NCBI RefSeq assembly: GCF_018612875.1
Contig: NZ_JAGGRI010000003.1
Span: 81,658 to 145,657, forward strand
Source: Lysobacter sp. ISL-50
GTDB taxonomy: Bacteria; Pseudomonadota; Gammaproteobacteria; Xanthomonadales; Xanthomonadaceae
Length of the DNA stretch: 64,000 nt
Reading direction: 5' to 3'
Below, one piece after another: positions 26,819 to 34,387 of this stretch. Below the pieces are notes generated by a model, which searched no databases, was not told where the DNA came from, and saw only the letters and a program-made list of their open reading frames with translations. Numbering within the stretch: position 1 is the first letter of the stretch; each line of letters opens with the position of its first letter. Both the position numbers and the translations under genes were made by a program.

Positions 26819-28935
26819 GCGACCTCCTCGATCTGCGCAAGCAGTCGTCCCACTTCCCGAATACCCTGATGATCGAGAGCCAAGTGGCGATCTGCGCAGC
26901 GGCTTGCGCCTTGCTGATGTGATACGACAATCTTGGTTGAACCGAGCTGCCGTATGTTCTCGAAGATGCGCGTCTCCGTGGAGGGATCGATGTGTGCGGT
27001 GGCTTCATCGAGGATGAGCAACCTCGGGCGGCGGTATATCGCACGGGCGAGAATGATTCGTTGGCGCTGGCCAGCGGACAACGACCAACCAGCCTCGCCA
27101 ACTGGAGTGTGCAACCCAAGCGGAAGTTCGCGAATTTCTTGCCAGATCTCAGCCGCCTTGAGCGCTTCTATGCACAGGTCACGGTCGGGCACTTCCGCAA
27201 ACACCGTTACATTCTCCAAAACCGTTCCGCCTAAAAGTTCGTCTTCCTGCGTTACGGCACCGATGCTTGCTCGCAAAAGACGAGGATGGGTCGAGCTCGT
27301 AGAGGCGCCGTCGTAAGCGATATCGCCGGAGGTCGGGGTATATAGGCCGGCCAGCAACCGAACTAAGGTGCTTTTGCCACTGCCGGACGGTCCGGTCAGC
27401 AGGACAAACTCGCCAGCCTTGATGCTTACGTTGAGGCCACGCAGCACCCAGCGATCGTTAGGAGAATGCCGAAAGGAGAGATCAGCTACTTCGACCCCAC
27501 CGTGGGGAATGAGTTCTCCTTTTCCGTCAGATTCTTCGGCCCTCGATTCGGGCTCGGACTCGTGGACCTCGGCGATGCGCTGCAGGTGGAACTTGAGGAT
27601 CGCCAGGGCATTGACTTGATCGAAGGCCGCTAGCGTCTTGTCCGCCAAGAAACGCCGATACATCACGAACGCGAACAGACCGCCAACCGATAGCTCGCCT
27701 GTGCTTACCAGCAATGAGCCGTAGAGTATCGTCGCCAAGTTGCCCAGGCCTCCGAACAGTCCGGCGCTGGTCTGTTGGACGGCGACCCAGGCTTGCGATC
27801 GATCCTGGGCCGCGAGCTGCGCCTCGTAAACGGAACTCCACTCGCGTTCACGCGCCCGTTCCGAGCCGGTGAGCTTGAGAGTCTGTACGGCTCGGAAACT
27901 CTCGATCCGCTTTCCTTGCTCGCGGATTCGCAACTGCAAGGCTTCGCCACCTTGGCGAGTCACCAGCGGCGTTAGCGCACCCTTCACAACCACGGCGAGC
28001 ATCACAGAGCCAACGATGAACGCTCCCATGATCGGCGATACGAGGAACATGGCGCACGCCAAGACCAGTGCCAGCACGCCATCAACTGCAAGCGACGGCA
28101 ACCCGCTGCTGACAGCATTTCGAAGGGGTTCGACCGAATCGAATCGCGACACGACATCCGCCAGTCGTCTCCGCTGGTGCCATGCCATGGGGAGAGCGAG
28201 TAGCTTGGAGAATACTTGCCGCGCCGAAGTAGTGGCGACTTGCGACGCGATGCGGTGGTTGATGAGGCTGCGCCACAGCTCACAAACCGACGAGAAACCA
28301 ATGGCGACGGCAGCGCAGATCGCGACCGTGGTCAGCGCGGAAATATTCCCGCGCGTGGCGCCGAAGTTGATGGCGACCTGCGACATGAGCGGTACGAGCA
28401 GGTTGACTACCTGAAGTAGCGTCGACAATAGGATCATCTGTCCTATGCCACCCCCCACGCCATCCAGAGACTTCCGTAGAACGGCGAAGTTGTACGGGGA
28501 CGGTCGACGCACGGGCCTCAGTTCCTGCGTCGGACGCAACTGCACCGCGACCCCGGAGAAATGCCTGTCGACCTCGGTCCATGGCAGCGAGCGCAGGCCC
28601 AGCGCCGGATCGAAGATCACGCATGCGCGCCGAGTAGCGCTGACCAACGTGACGAAATGATCTCCGTACCAGTGAAGAATGCTCGGGACCAACAAGTCGC
28701 GCAGCTCAGGCACGCTGCATCGGACCGCAGTGGCCGCTAGATGAAGGTTAGCCGCCAGATCACAAAGTTTCCCGAGCGTAACGCCTCGGACCGATGAAGC
28801 GTGGCGGCGTCGCAGCTCTGCGGGCGGGCATTCGGCGTCAAGCAGGCTTAAGGCCGCACCCAAGCACATCAAACCGCACTCCGACTCCTCCACCTGTAGG
28901 AACTGTACGAGTTCCGGCTTCCTACTAAACTGCAT
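26815..28935 (-). CDS. peptidase C39 ABC exporter (double-glycine leader processing)
   Basis: A 706-residue peptidase-containing ABC transporter. The N-terminal C39 peptidase (residues 1-130) has LQVEESECGLMCLGA with the catalytic Cys and oxyanion Gln, and HWYGDHFVTLV followed by FDPALG for the His and Asp. Next comes a six-helix membrane domain (about 165-440). The C-terminal ATPase has GPSGSGKSTL (Walker A), LSAGQRQRI (signature) and LLILDEAT (Walker B). It should cut leaders after Gly-Gly and export the cargo. The gene order with an HlyD-like adaptor and a Gly-Gly leader protein in the same operon supports this. Confidence 0.95.
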   Translation of the reverse strand: MQFSRKPELVQFLQVEESECGLMCLGAALSLLDAECPPAELRRRHASSVRGVTLGKLCDLAANLHLAATAVRCSVPELRDLLVPSILHWYGDHFVTLVSATRRACVIFDPALGLRSLPWTEVDRHFSGVAVQLRPTQELRPVRRPSPYNFAVLRKSLDGVGGGIGQMILLSTLLQVVNLLVPLMSQVAINFGATRGNISALTTVAICAAVAIGFSSVCELWRSLINHRIASQVATTSARQVFSKLLALPMAWHQRRRLADVVSRFDSVEPLRNAVSSGLPSLAVDGVLALVLACAMFLVSPIMGAFIVGSVMLAVVVKGALTPLVTRQGGEALQLRIREQGKRIESFRAVQTLKLTGSERAREREWSSVYEAQLAAQDRSQAWVAVQQTSAGLFGGLGNLATILYGSLLVSTGELSVGGLFAFVMYRRFLADKTLAAFDQVNALAILKFHLQRIAEVHESEPESRAEESDGKGELIPHGGVEVADLSFRHSPNDRWVLRGLNVSIKAGEFVLLTGPSGSGKSTLVRLLAGLYTPTSGDIAYDGASTSSTHPRLLRASIGAVTQEDELLGGTVLENVTVFAEVPDRDLCIEALKAAEIWQEIRELPLGLHTPVGEAGWSLSAGQRQRIILARAIYRRPRLLILDEATAHIDPSTETRIFENIRQLGSTKIVVSHQQGASRCADRHLALDHQGIREVGRLLAQIEEVA

Positions 28936-29443
28936 CGTCGGCCTCCATGTCGATAAGGATGGTGCCCTTGCGCTTGGCAGGATCGCCGCTGGCGTACAAG
29001 GCGGTATAGAAACTACTTAGCTTGATCAGAGTCACCGGGCCGGCGTCGACAGGAGCGAACCGTATATCCAGTCCAGTGAGTCGGTAGCGCTCCGACAGCG
29101 CGCGAAGGCTGCGGGCAAGCTGGCCGCTATCGCGCTCCAGCCGCGAGTAGAAGATCACCGTGTCCAGATCTTTCGGTTCGGGAACCTCCATGTCGCAGAG
29201 ACTGCCGCCGATAAGCGCTGCGTGGACCGTGACGTGAGCGCGCGCCTCATCCACCATCGCCCAAAACTGTGCGAGTAGCGCGTGCCTACGGGGGCCCTGC
29301 GCCAAGACGGAATTGGTATTTCGGTGGTGAAGGACGTAGGGCGCGCTGTTGTGCGGGGCTGACTTAGAGATGTCCTTCTCTAGAAAGAGCGGAACCCCCA
29401 TGCCAACTGCGCGTGAAATCTCGGCCGATTGAAACCAATCCAT
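28925..29443 (-). CDS. nucleotidyltransferase-like protein
   Basis: A 172-residue protein with a minimal nucleotidyltransferase motif: ALIGGSLCDMEVPEPKDLD, the GGS(x)nDxD pattern, near residues 78-96. A third acidic strand may be LDIRFAPVD. It lacks a substrate-binding domain, like antitoxin-type or DUF6932-like minimal nucleotidyltransferases. It starts three bases after the Fic gene stop and overlaps the ABC gene by 11 bases. A regulatory partnership with the Fic protein is possible but unproven. Confidence 0.6.
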   Translation of the reverse strand: MDWFQSAEISRAVGMGVPLFLEKDISKSAPHNSAPYVLHHRNTNSVLAQGPRRHALLAQFWAMVDEARAHVTVHAALIGGSLCDMEVPEPKDLDTVIFYSRLERDSGQLARSLRALSERYRLTGLDIRFAPVDAGPVTLIKLSSFYTALYASGDPAKRKGTILIDMEADDAV

Positions 29444-29446
29444 ATG

Positions 29447-30229
29447 TCAGACCTCGGGACGTTCGTTATGTCGCAGTGCTTCCAGGTATGTATCGACAAG
29501 CCCTTCGAACAGTTCCAGCAGCGGCTCCCAACGTGCATGCAACTCGGCAGAGCGCAGCGCAAGTTCGTAGCTATACGTTAGATGCGATCTAAGGCCGTAC
29601 AGCGGTAGGTACAGAGCGCTGCCGGCGTCGTCTCCCCATAGCAGACTGTTCAGCAGAATCCGGCCGGTCCTACCGTTACCGTCCGCCAGTGGATGGAGAT
29701 TTAGCCACGCCGCCTGAAGTGCAATCGCACGTAGCGATCGGGGGAGAGCAGGAAGATTGGCGTACGCGGCCAGCGTACTCAGACGGTGGGCAATGGCGGA
29801 TGTCGGCAAGAACATGATCACACGCGCTTTCCGGTCCGGAGTGGTCCCCGCCGCGCTGGACCTCAACCTTGCGCCGGTAACGCCGGCTCGATCCGCCGCT
29901 TCAATAGCGATTGCCACGAGCTGCGCCGTATCCGATCGGTCTAGAGCACGTGTCAGTCGCGACGCAACCGCGCCTGCGGCGGCGATCTCCAGCTTGTCGC
30001 CGTCGCGGCGCAGGTGGATGGGGCCATGCTGTTGCTCTGCATGATGCGAAAGCGGATGCCTGGCGCGCGCTCCCGCCTTCGAAAACCAACTGTGGGTAAG
30101 CGGCGATTTTGTACGGGCCAGCCCGATCTCACTCACCCTCTCATCGAGGGCTCGCCATCTGCGCGCCACAGGCTCGGCGAGCATCGCCGGGTTGGGCAAA
30201 TCAACTGGTGTGCGGTAGGCACGAATCAT
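29447..30229 (-). CDS. Fic-domain protein (AMPylase-type)
   Basis: A 260-residue Fic protein with the full active motif HPLADGNGRTGR beginning at His179, matching HPFx(D/E)GNGRxxR with Leu for Phe. Fic enzymes move AMP or other phosphate-linked groups onto Ser, Thr or Tyr of target proteins. No signal peptide or leader is seen, so it acts in the cytoplasm or is a modifying enzyme for the exported protein. The start at 30229 (MIRAYRTPVDLP) has GGAG seven bases upstream. No inhibitory helix motif was clearly identified. Confidence 0.85.
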   Translation of the reverse strand: MIRAYRTPVDLPNPAMLAEPVARRWRALDERVSEIGLARTKSPLTHSWFSKAGARARHPLSHHAEQQHGPIHLRRDGDKLEIAAAGAVASRLTRALDRSDTAQLVAIAIEAADRAGVTGARLRSSAAGTTPDRKARVIMFLPTSAIAHRLSTLAAYANLPALPRSLRAIALQAAWLNLHPLADGNGRTGRILLNSLLWGDDAGSALYLPLYGLRSHLTYSYELALRSAELHARWEPLLELFEGLVDTYLEALRHNERPEV

Positions 30230-30293
30230 TGGCACTCCGTCCGTGGATGCATTGCAAGGGAAAACTGGGAGGGGCTTCACCCCTCCCAGGGGC

Positions 30294-30719
30294 TCAGCGA
30301 ATCTCGATTGAGCCAGCGTCACTCTTCATAATCAGGAACGAATCCATCGCGCTCGGCTGACTGGCCCCGCTACCCCACAGAGTCACGGCGAGCCGCACTG
30401 ATCGGCCGATACATTCAGCACTGACGCCAAGTATCGTTTTCGACCCGACACGGCTGTTCATTTTTGCCAAGAGGTTCTTCGACACAGCGCTTTTGTCGAA
30501 GACGACGGACGCAATCGAGTTCGCTCGCCGACTGCCGTCAAACGTATGCTCGATGCGAACCTCACCGCTGGCCGCATCAGCCGCTTTCCCGCAGCGAAAC
30601 GTCGTCACGTTCGTCACAGCGGGAGCGGGCGTGTAGTTGCTCACGGTGAGTTGTTGAGCATGAGCGCCGGACGTGGCGCCCAATGCGGCAAATAGAAAAA
30701 TCGGTAGCAGGACCTTCAT
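30294..30719 (-). CDS. small periplasmic protein
   Basis: A 141-residue protein with a clear signal peptide (MKVLLPIFLFAALG, cleaved after GAHA) and a beta-rich mature domain with two Cys (FRCGKAAD and SAECIGRS). It is ten bases downstream of the Gly-Gly leader gene and has its own good ribosome-binding site (AAGGAAC). An immunity or periplasmic chaperone role for the exported product is a reasonable guess from this pairing. The family was not recognised. Confidence 0.6.
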   Translation of the reverse strand: MKVLLPIFLFAALGATSGAHAQQLTVSNYTPAPAVTNVTTFRCGKAADAASGEVRIEHTFDGSRRANSIASVVFDKSAVSKNLLAKMNSRVGSKTILGVSAECIGRSVRLAVTLWGSGASQPSAMDSFLIMKSDAGSIEIR

Positions 30720-30729
30720 GCGCAGTTCC

Positions 30730-31431
30730 TTATGGGCAGTATTCAGGTTGCAGGTAGGGGGAAATTGTTACGCCATCCCGTGTGTACTGGGTGGGTGGAT
30801 CGAACGTCGCTTTATCCGTGTAGCGATAGGAGCGTAGTTTTCCTTGGGTGTCCACGACAAACAGGTCCAGGTGGGTCGGATTGGCCCCAGCCGCAACGAG
30901 CTTGTCAGCGGTATCCCAATCGTTCTTTGAAGGATGTCGATTGATCTGCTCGATGGTCGGATGGCCTCCGTAGACACTCACCGGATGGTTGTGAATCATC
31001 CCAACGATCTGAGCTGGCGCAATGCCCTCGAACTGCAGGTCCAGCGATGCCGTGTCACCGCCTGCCGCACGCGAGCTGATCCGCAGCGAGCCCCACTTGT
31101 CTCGATAGATGACTTGCAGGTACTCCTTGTTGTTCCAGTCCAGTTGCTTGATCTCACGGAGGTACTGAGCAGCCAGTTGGTCGGTGTACGCACTCTGGCT
31201 AAAATCGTCCGGTGCCTGACACAGCGGCACGCCTGGATCACTGGAGCCACCGCCGCCGGTGTCAGTGTAGTAATAGCCGTCGGTCACGTCATAAGTGAAC
31301 GGATCATTCCATATGTAGGTGTAACCGATGTAGTCGCTGAATGAAGGCGCGAATACAGAGTAGGTCCCCCAATCATGCGTGTTGATGCCGCCCGCAATCA
31401 GCTCCATCTCTTCCTGTGACAGTTGTTGCAT
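30730..31431 (-). CDS. double-glycine leader protein with JAB/JAMM-like domain, probable exported effector
   Basis: A 233-residue protein. Residues 1-15 (MQQLSQEEMELIAGG) are a textbook double-glycine leader for C39 exporters. A Tyr/Gly-rich spacer follows (about 16-65). Residues about 100-205 look like a JAB/MPN metallopeptidase: Glu103, His147-Asn-His149 in MIHNHP, and Ser168-Lys-Asn-Asp171. The His-to-Ser spacing is longer than in canonical JAMM proteins, so activity is uncertain. Cys71 and Cys232 could form a disulfide. It is the first gene of the operon and has AAAGGACC upstream. Most C39 cargos are small bacteriocins, so an enzyme cargo is unusual. Confidence 0.75.
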   Translation of the reverse strand: MQQLSQEEMELIAGGINTHDWGTYSVFAPSFSDYIGYTYIWNDPFTYDVTDGYYYTDTGGGGSSDPGVPLCQAPDDFSQSAYTDQLAAQYLREIKQLDWNNKEYLQVIYRDKWGSLRISSRAAGGDTASLDLQFEGIAPAQIVGMIHNHPVSVYGGHPTIEQINRHPSKNDWDTADKLVAAGANPTHLDLFVVDTQGKLRSYRYTDKATFDPPTQYTRDGVTISPYLQPEYCP

Positions 31432-31538
31432 TTTTATGGTCCTTTGCTTTGGTCAGGTGCAGTACCCGTGCTGAGCTCGCTCGCTTGTTGGGTGATCAGG
31501 CCTGCAACGCAGATCGAATAGCCCGGGCGATTTGTGTA

Positions 31539-31727
31539 TCAGTTCAACCTCGGCCGCCTCAGTTGCGACCCAATCCTCCCGGCTTCTTCGGCATCAAAAG
31601 ATTCGTCGTAATGGTTAGGCGCGAGGTTCCGCGTTGAGGTGAGCCCTGAGCGGCGTGGCCGGTGACAGCGCGCCGATGTCGATTCCAGTCCGGGCAGTGG
31701 CGGCGATTCGATTGGCAGTAAGGTCAT
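31539..31727 (-). CDS. small ORF coupled to the upstream DUF416 gene
   Basis: A 62-residue frame whose ATG overlaps the stop of the DUF416 gene (ATGA). It is Pro/Arg-rich (LPGLESTSARCHRPRRSG) and ends ESFDAEEAGRIGSQLRR. No family was recognised. It occupies most of the 292 bases between the DUF416 genes and the exporter operon, where a promoter would be expected, so it may be spurious or part of a repeated element. Confidence 0.25.
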   Translation of the reverse strand: MTLLPIESPPLPGLESTSARCHRPRRSGLTSTRNLAPNHYDESFDAEEAGRIGSQLRRPRLN

Positions 31728-32359
31728 ATCGCGGCCTTAACGTGCGCAGACAGTTGTGCCGCTTGCGAATTCGCAACGTAGGGCCGTACTAAAGTAAGAC
31801 TCGGGGGGCTTTCTTCAGATTCGCGCTGTAAGGTTCTTACCAGTGCGGCGTCGCGTTCCTGTCCCGCTTGCTCGAGCCGAGCCAAACAATTCGATTGGCG
31901 CGCTATTTCGGCGTCTATCAATCGTGCCTGGTTGAGGCGTTCTGGCTCGGGTAGCGCGTCGTCCGGTACTAGCGTCGCGAGTGTCCAGAGCGCGCTGTCG
32001 GACGAGTCAATCACGTCCTCAAGCGACGGTGCCTCGACGCAGCCAAGGAGATGGGTTACCGCCATGCATGCGTCGGCGGCCCCGTGTGCATAGAGCGCGT
32101 TTCGGTCTATCCAGTCCGGCGACTGGCGGCTGCAGGGAGCAATGTGTTGCTCCGCCGCTCCAAGTTCGCCCGTAGCGGCGAATGCCCACGCCACGTCAAG
32201 CGCGTCTTTGAGGACTGCGACACTGCCCCGGTTGGCCTTTGCTCGATAGATCAGATAATTCGATACCATCGGTTCACAGCAGAACGCCATAAAGGTCACG
32301 CGTTTCCAACACGGTGCGTCGTGCAGCATCTGCGCGATCATTGAGCTGAGGCGTTTCAT
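31724..32359 (-). CDS. DUF416 family protein (YjaG-like), copy 2
   Basis: A 211-residue protein with the DUF416/YjaG signature: RVTFMAFCCEPMVSNYLIYR, then LKDALDVAWAF and AADACMAVTHLL. E. coli YjaG (about 196 residues) has the same blocks; its function is not established. Its nearest relative here is the next gene upstream, which also gives exactly 211 residues after start correction. The tandem copies differ at most positions, so the duplication is old or both were acquired. The role near a secretion operon is unknown. Confidence 0.75.
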   Translation of the reverse strand: MKRLSSMIAQMLHDAPCWKRVTFMAFCCEPMVSNYLIYRAKANRGSVAVLKDALDVAWAFAATGELGAAEQHIAPCSRQSPDWIDRNALYAHGAADACMAVTHLLGCVEAPSLEDVIDSSDSALWTLATLVPDDALPEPERLNQARLIDAEIARQSNCLARLEQAGQERDAALVRTLQRESEESPPSLTLVRPYVANSQAAQLSAHVKAAI

Positions 32360-32383
32360 AGGCGGGGCTCCATGCCTTGCGAT

Positions 32384-33019
32384 TTAGACCGCGCGATTCA
32401 TCGCGTCGGAAGTTGTCGGTCTGCGCGAGGTTCCGGCCCCGGCGCGTTGAAGGCTTGCTTTAGTACGCATGGCCCTCTTGCGTAAACCAGCGACGACCTT
32501 GCTTCGATCCGCATCCGGTGCTGCCGACAAGCGCTCCAGACACCGAACTTGTCGCGCCTGCTCCGATCGAACACGCCGTTCGCGATCCCACAACTGCTCG
32601 GCGGTGATCGGCAACTGGTTGCGGTCTTGAATCTCGATGGAGTAGATAGCCGCGTCGCTCACGTCCAGTGCATCCGACAGGGTTGGAGAGCGCATCGAAA
32701 CTAAAGTGTGGTGGATGCCGAAACATGCTTCGTCCGCCGATCGCGCGTAGGGTTTCGATCCGTGCAGCCACCCTGGCTTCTGCTGTCGGCTAAGTGATAT
32801 GACGTGCCGAGACTTGGGGAACGCGATGTCGGCGCGAGCGACACCCCAAATCAAGTCCAAGCCCTCGCGGAGCAGTTGAGGTGACCCTAGGCCGGTGTCG
32901 TTGTGATAGATCAGGTAGTTCTGCAACATCGGCTCGCAGCACCACGCCATGAACGCGACGCGCCTCCAGCCAGAATCGGGTCCGAGATGCCGACAAATTA
33001 GGGGTTCTACATGGACCAT
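32384..33019 (-). CDS. DUF416 family protein (YjaG-like), copy 1
   Basis: A 211-residue paralogue of the downstream gene. The shared core is RRVAFMAWCCEPMLQNYLIY, LREGLDLIWGVA and ADEACFGIHHTL. The start at 33019 (MVHVEPLICRHLG) is chosen because upstream residues are low-complexity Gly/Arg/Pro read through the hairpin at 33064-33089. The C-terminus is basic (AMRTKASLQRAGAGTSRR). It ends 24 bases before the second copy begins, so the pair is one unit. Confidence 0.75.
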   Translation of the reverse strand: MVHVEPLICRHLGPDSGWRRVAFMAWCCEPMLQNYLIYHNDTGLGSPQLLREGLDLIWGVARADIAFPKSRHVISLSRQQKPGWLHGSKPYARSADEACFGIHHTLVSMRSPTLSDALDVSDAAIYSIEIQDRNQLPITAEQLWDRERRVRSEQARQVRCLERLSAAPDADRSKVVAGLRKRAMRTKASLQRAGAGTSRRPTTSDAMNRAV

Positions 33020-33063
33020 GATGTGCGACCAAAGAAATAGAGTGTGGGTACTTGGCGTTTCAG

Positions 33064-33089
33064 CCCGCCGGCCCCCATTGGCCGGCGGG
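33064..33089. terminator. GC-rich hairpin between csrA and the DUF416 pair
   Basis: CCCGCCGGC at 33064-33072 pairs perfectly with GCCGGCGGG at 33081-33089 around an eight-base loop. It is just past the csrA stop (33108) in the - direction and before the DUF416 promoter. There is no long T run, so termination would be weak or depend on other factors. Confidence 0.5.
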
Positions 33090-33107
33090 TTCCTGCCTCC
33101 ACCGCCG

Positions 33108-33341
33108 TTAGCGCTCAACCGGCCGGGGGCGGGCGCGGTGAGCGACGTTCTTTCCCCGCTTCGCACGGCACGGGATCTTCGCTTGCCGGGAGTCATCCAG
33201 AAGCTCCGAGCGAAGAATCAGTACGTCGCGAGGGGCGGTGAGTCCGAAGCGAACATCGCCGTTGCGCACTCGGAACACGCGGACTTCGATATCCTCTTCA
33301 ATCTTGATTGCCTCACAGGGCTTTCTCGTTAGAACGAGCAT
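33108..33341 (-). CDS. csrA: divergent CsrA/RsmA-family RNA-binding regulator
   Basis: A 77-residue protein starting MLVLTRKPCEAIKI, the CsrA signature. It continues with VRVFRVRNGDVRFGLTAPRD and ILRSEL at positions matching the CsrA strands and the key C-terminal Arg. CsrA binds GGA-containing hairpins in mRNA leaders and controls translation. Compared with housekeeping CsrA it has a changed first strand and a basic tail (AKRGKNVAHRARPRPVER), typical of island-borne copies. It is the last gene of the effector operon, so its natural target could be this secretion unit. The start at 33341 begins the conserved core. Confidence 0.8.
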   Translation of the reverse strand: MLVLTRKPCEAIKIEEDIEVRVFRVRNGDVRFGLTAPRDVLILRSELLDDSRQAKIPCRAKRGKNVAHRARPRPVER

Positions 33342-33348
33342 GCGGCCG

Positions 33349-33675
33349 TTACTCACGAATGGGGAACAGCGGGCCGTAGGCATAGCTGGCTTCGCGAAGC
33401 TGGGACTCGGGAACAGATCGGCGGAGCATTTCTTCCAGATCGGACGGGGTCATGTAACGCACGATGCATTCCGATTCTCGGTTATAAGTCGGCGCCCAGA
33501 CTTCCGTGGTCACGCCGTGACTGATGTGGTGAAGGCGAGCGCGGGCGCTTGCGGCGGCGATACAAGTGTCTCGGCTCGCGAACGGAACATGGTCGGTCGA
33601 GCCGTTGACCGATACCCGCCAGTCCAGCGTGCCTAGATGCACGGCTTCAAAGATCACGACAGTGCCGGTTACCAC
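33349..33675 (-). CDS. hypothetical protein, possibly DUF2188-like
   Basis: A 108-residue protein. The start is a GTG at 33675 that overlaps the previous stop, with AAGGAGT eight bases upstream. It has a strand-strand-helix-strand pattern (VVIFEAVHLGTLDWRVSVN, then CIAAASARARLHHISHG and TEVWAPTYN) that recalls DUF2188-type small proteins. It lies seven bases before the csrA start. The function is unknown. Confidence 0.55.
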   Translation of the reverse strand: MVTGTVVIFEAVHLGTLDWRVSVNGSTDHVPFASRDTCIAAASARARLHHISHGVTTEVWAPTYNRESECIVRYMTPSDLEEMLRRSVPESQLREASYAYGPLFPIRE

Positions 33676-34325
33676 CCTTCGTACTCCTTCAAAATCCCAA
33701 CCTTCCGAGCAAAACCTTCGCCCACCCACTGCGGGTGGTAGCTACGCCCCAGCATCTGATCCGGGTGCAGGAACAATCCACGCGCCTGACGCTCTTCGAT
33801 GCTGGCGAATCCCGGCAACACCGCCCAGAACGTGGCGTCGATGATTTCGTGGCTCGGCAAGGTCAGCCACGCGTGCAAGCTGAGCCGCGCGCCCGGCGCG
33901 ATGCCGGTGCGAAGCATCTGCTCCAGTCCTTCGATCGAGGTGTGGCAAAGTCGTTGCCCGTCCTGATGGACAAAGCCCAGCGTGTACGCCAGTGGGGCGC
34001 GGAACTCGGTCTCCAGAACATCACGGACCAAGCTCAACAATCCGAAGCGCTGGGTCCGCACCACATCCTCGCTCAGGTGGCCCAATGCGCGAGACAGGTG
34101 ACGCCGCACGGCGTCGATGGTGTGAGCCGTGGCATAGCGGACCGGTTGCGGGTCAAAGCGCGGGGGCCGCAGTCCCCAGTCGTAAGAGCGCCCGCGCGCG
34201 ATCGCGAACTTGGTTTCGTAGAGGCCGGCAATACGGTTGAGGCCGGCAGCTCGGGAAGGAAAAAACCGACGAAGCCAAGGTGGCAGCATCCAATGCATAG
34301 TCGGTGGGAACAAAGATCGGGACAC
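33669..34325 (-). CDS. hypothetical protein
   Basis: A 218-residue protein with no recognised family. It has a hydrophobic, basic N-terminus (MHWMLPPWLRRFFPSRAAG). The rest is a mixed domain with TAHTIDAVRRHLSRALGHLS and LPSHEIIDATFWAVLP. Alternative starts are Met10 and Met13. It lies downstream of the lipase effector after a hairpin and overlaps the next gene. A role in the type IV secretion unit is suggested only by position. Confidence 0.55.
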   Translation of the reverse strand: MSRSLFPPTMHWMLPPWLRRFFPSRAAGLNRIAGLYETKFAIARGRSYDWGLRPPRFDPQPVRYATAHTIDAVRRHLSRALGHLSEDVVRTQRFGLLSLVRDVLETEFRAPLAYTLGFVHQDGQRLCHTSIEGLEQMLRTGIAPGARLSLHAWLTLPSHEIIDATFWAVLPGFASIEERQARGLFLHPDQMLGRSYHPQWVGEGFARKVGILKEYEGW

Positions 34326-34338
34326 AAAGCGCTCCTGG

Positions 34339-34356
34339 CCGCCCCTTGCGGGGCGG
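34339..34356. terminator. hairpin after the lipase effector gene
   Basis: CCGCCCC at 34339-34345 pairs with GGGGCGG at 34350-34356 around a TTGC loop. It follows the effector stop (34388) in the - direction. No T run follows, so it may only attenuate transcription into the downstream genes. Confidence 0.4.
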
Positions 34357-34387
34357 TGCGGCTGAGGTCAGGTTGAAGGAAAGTTGC

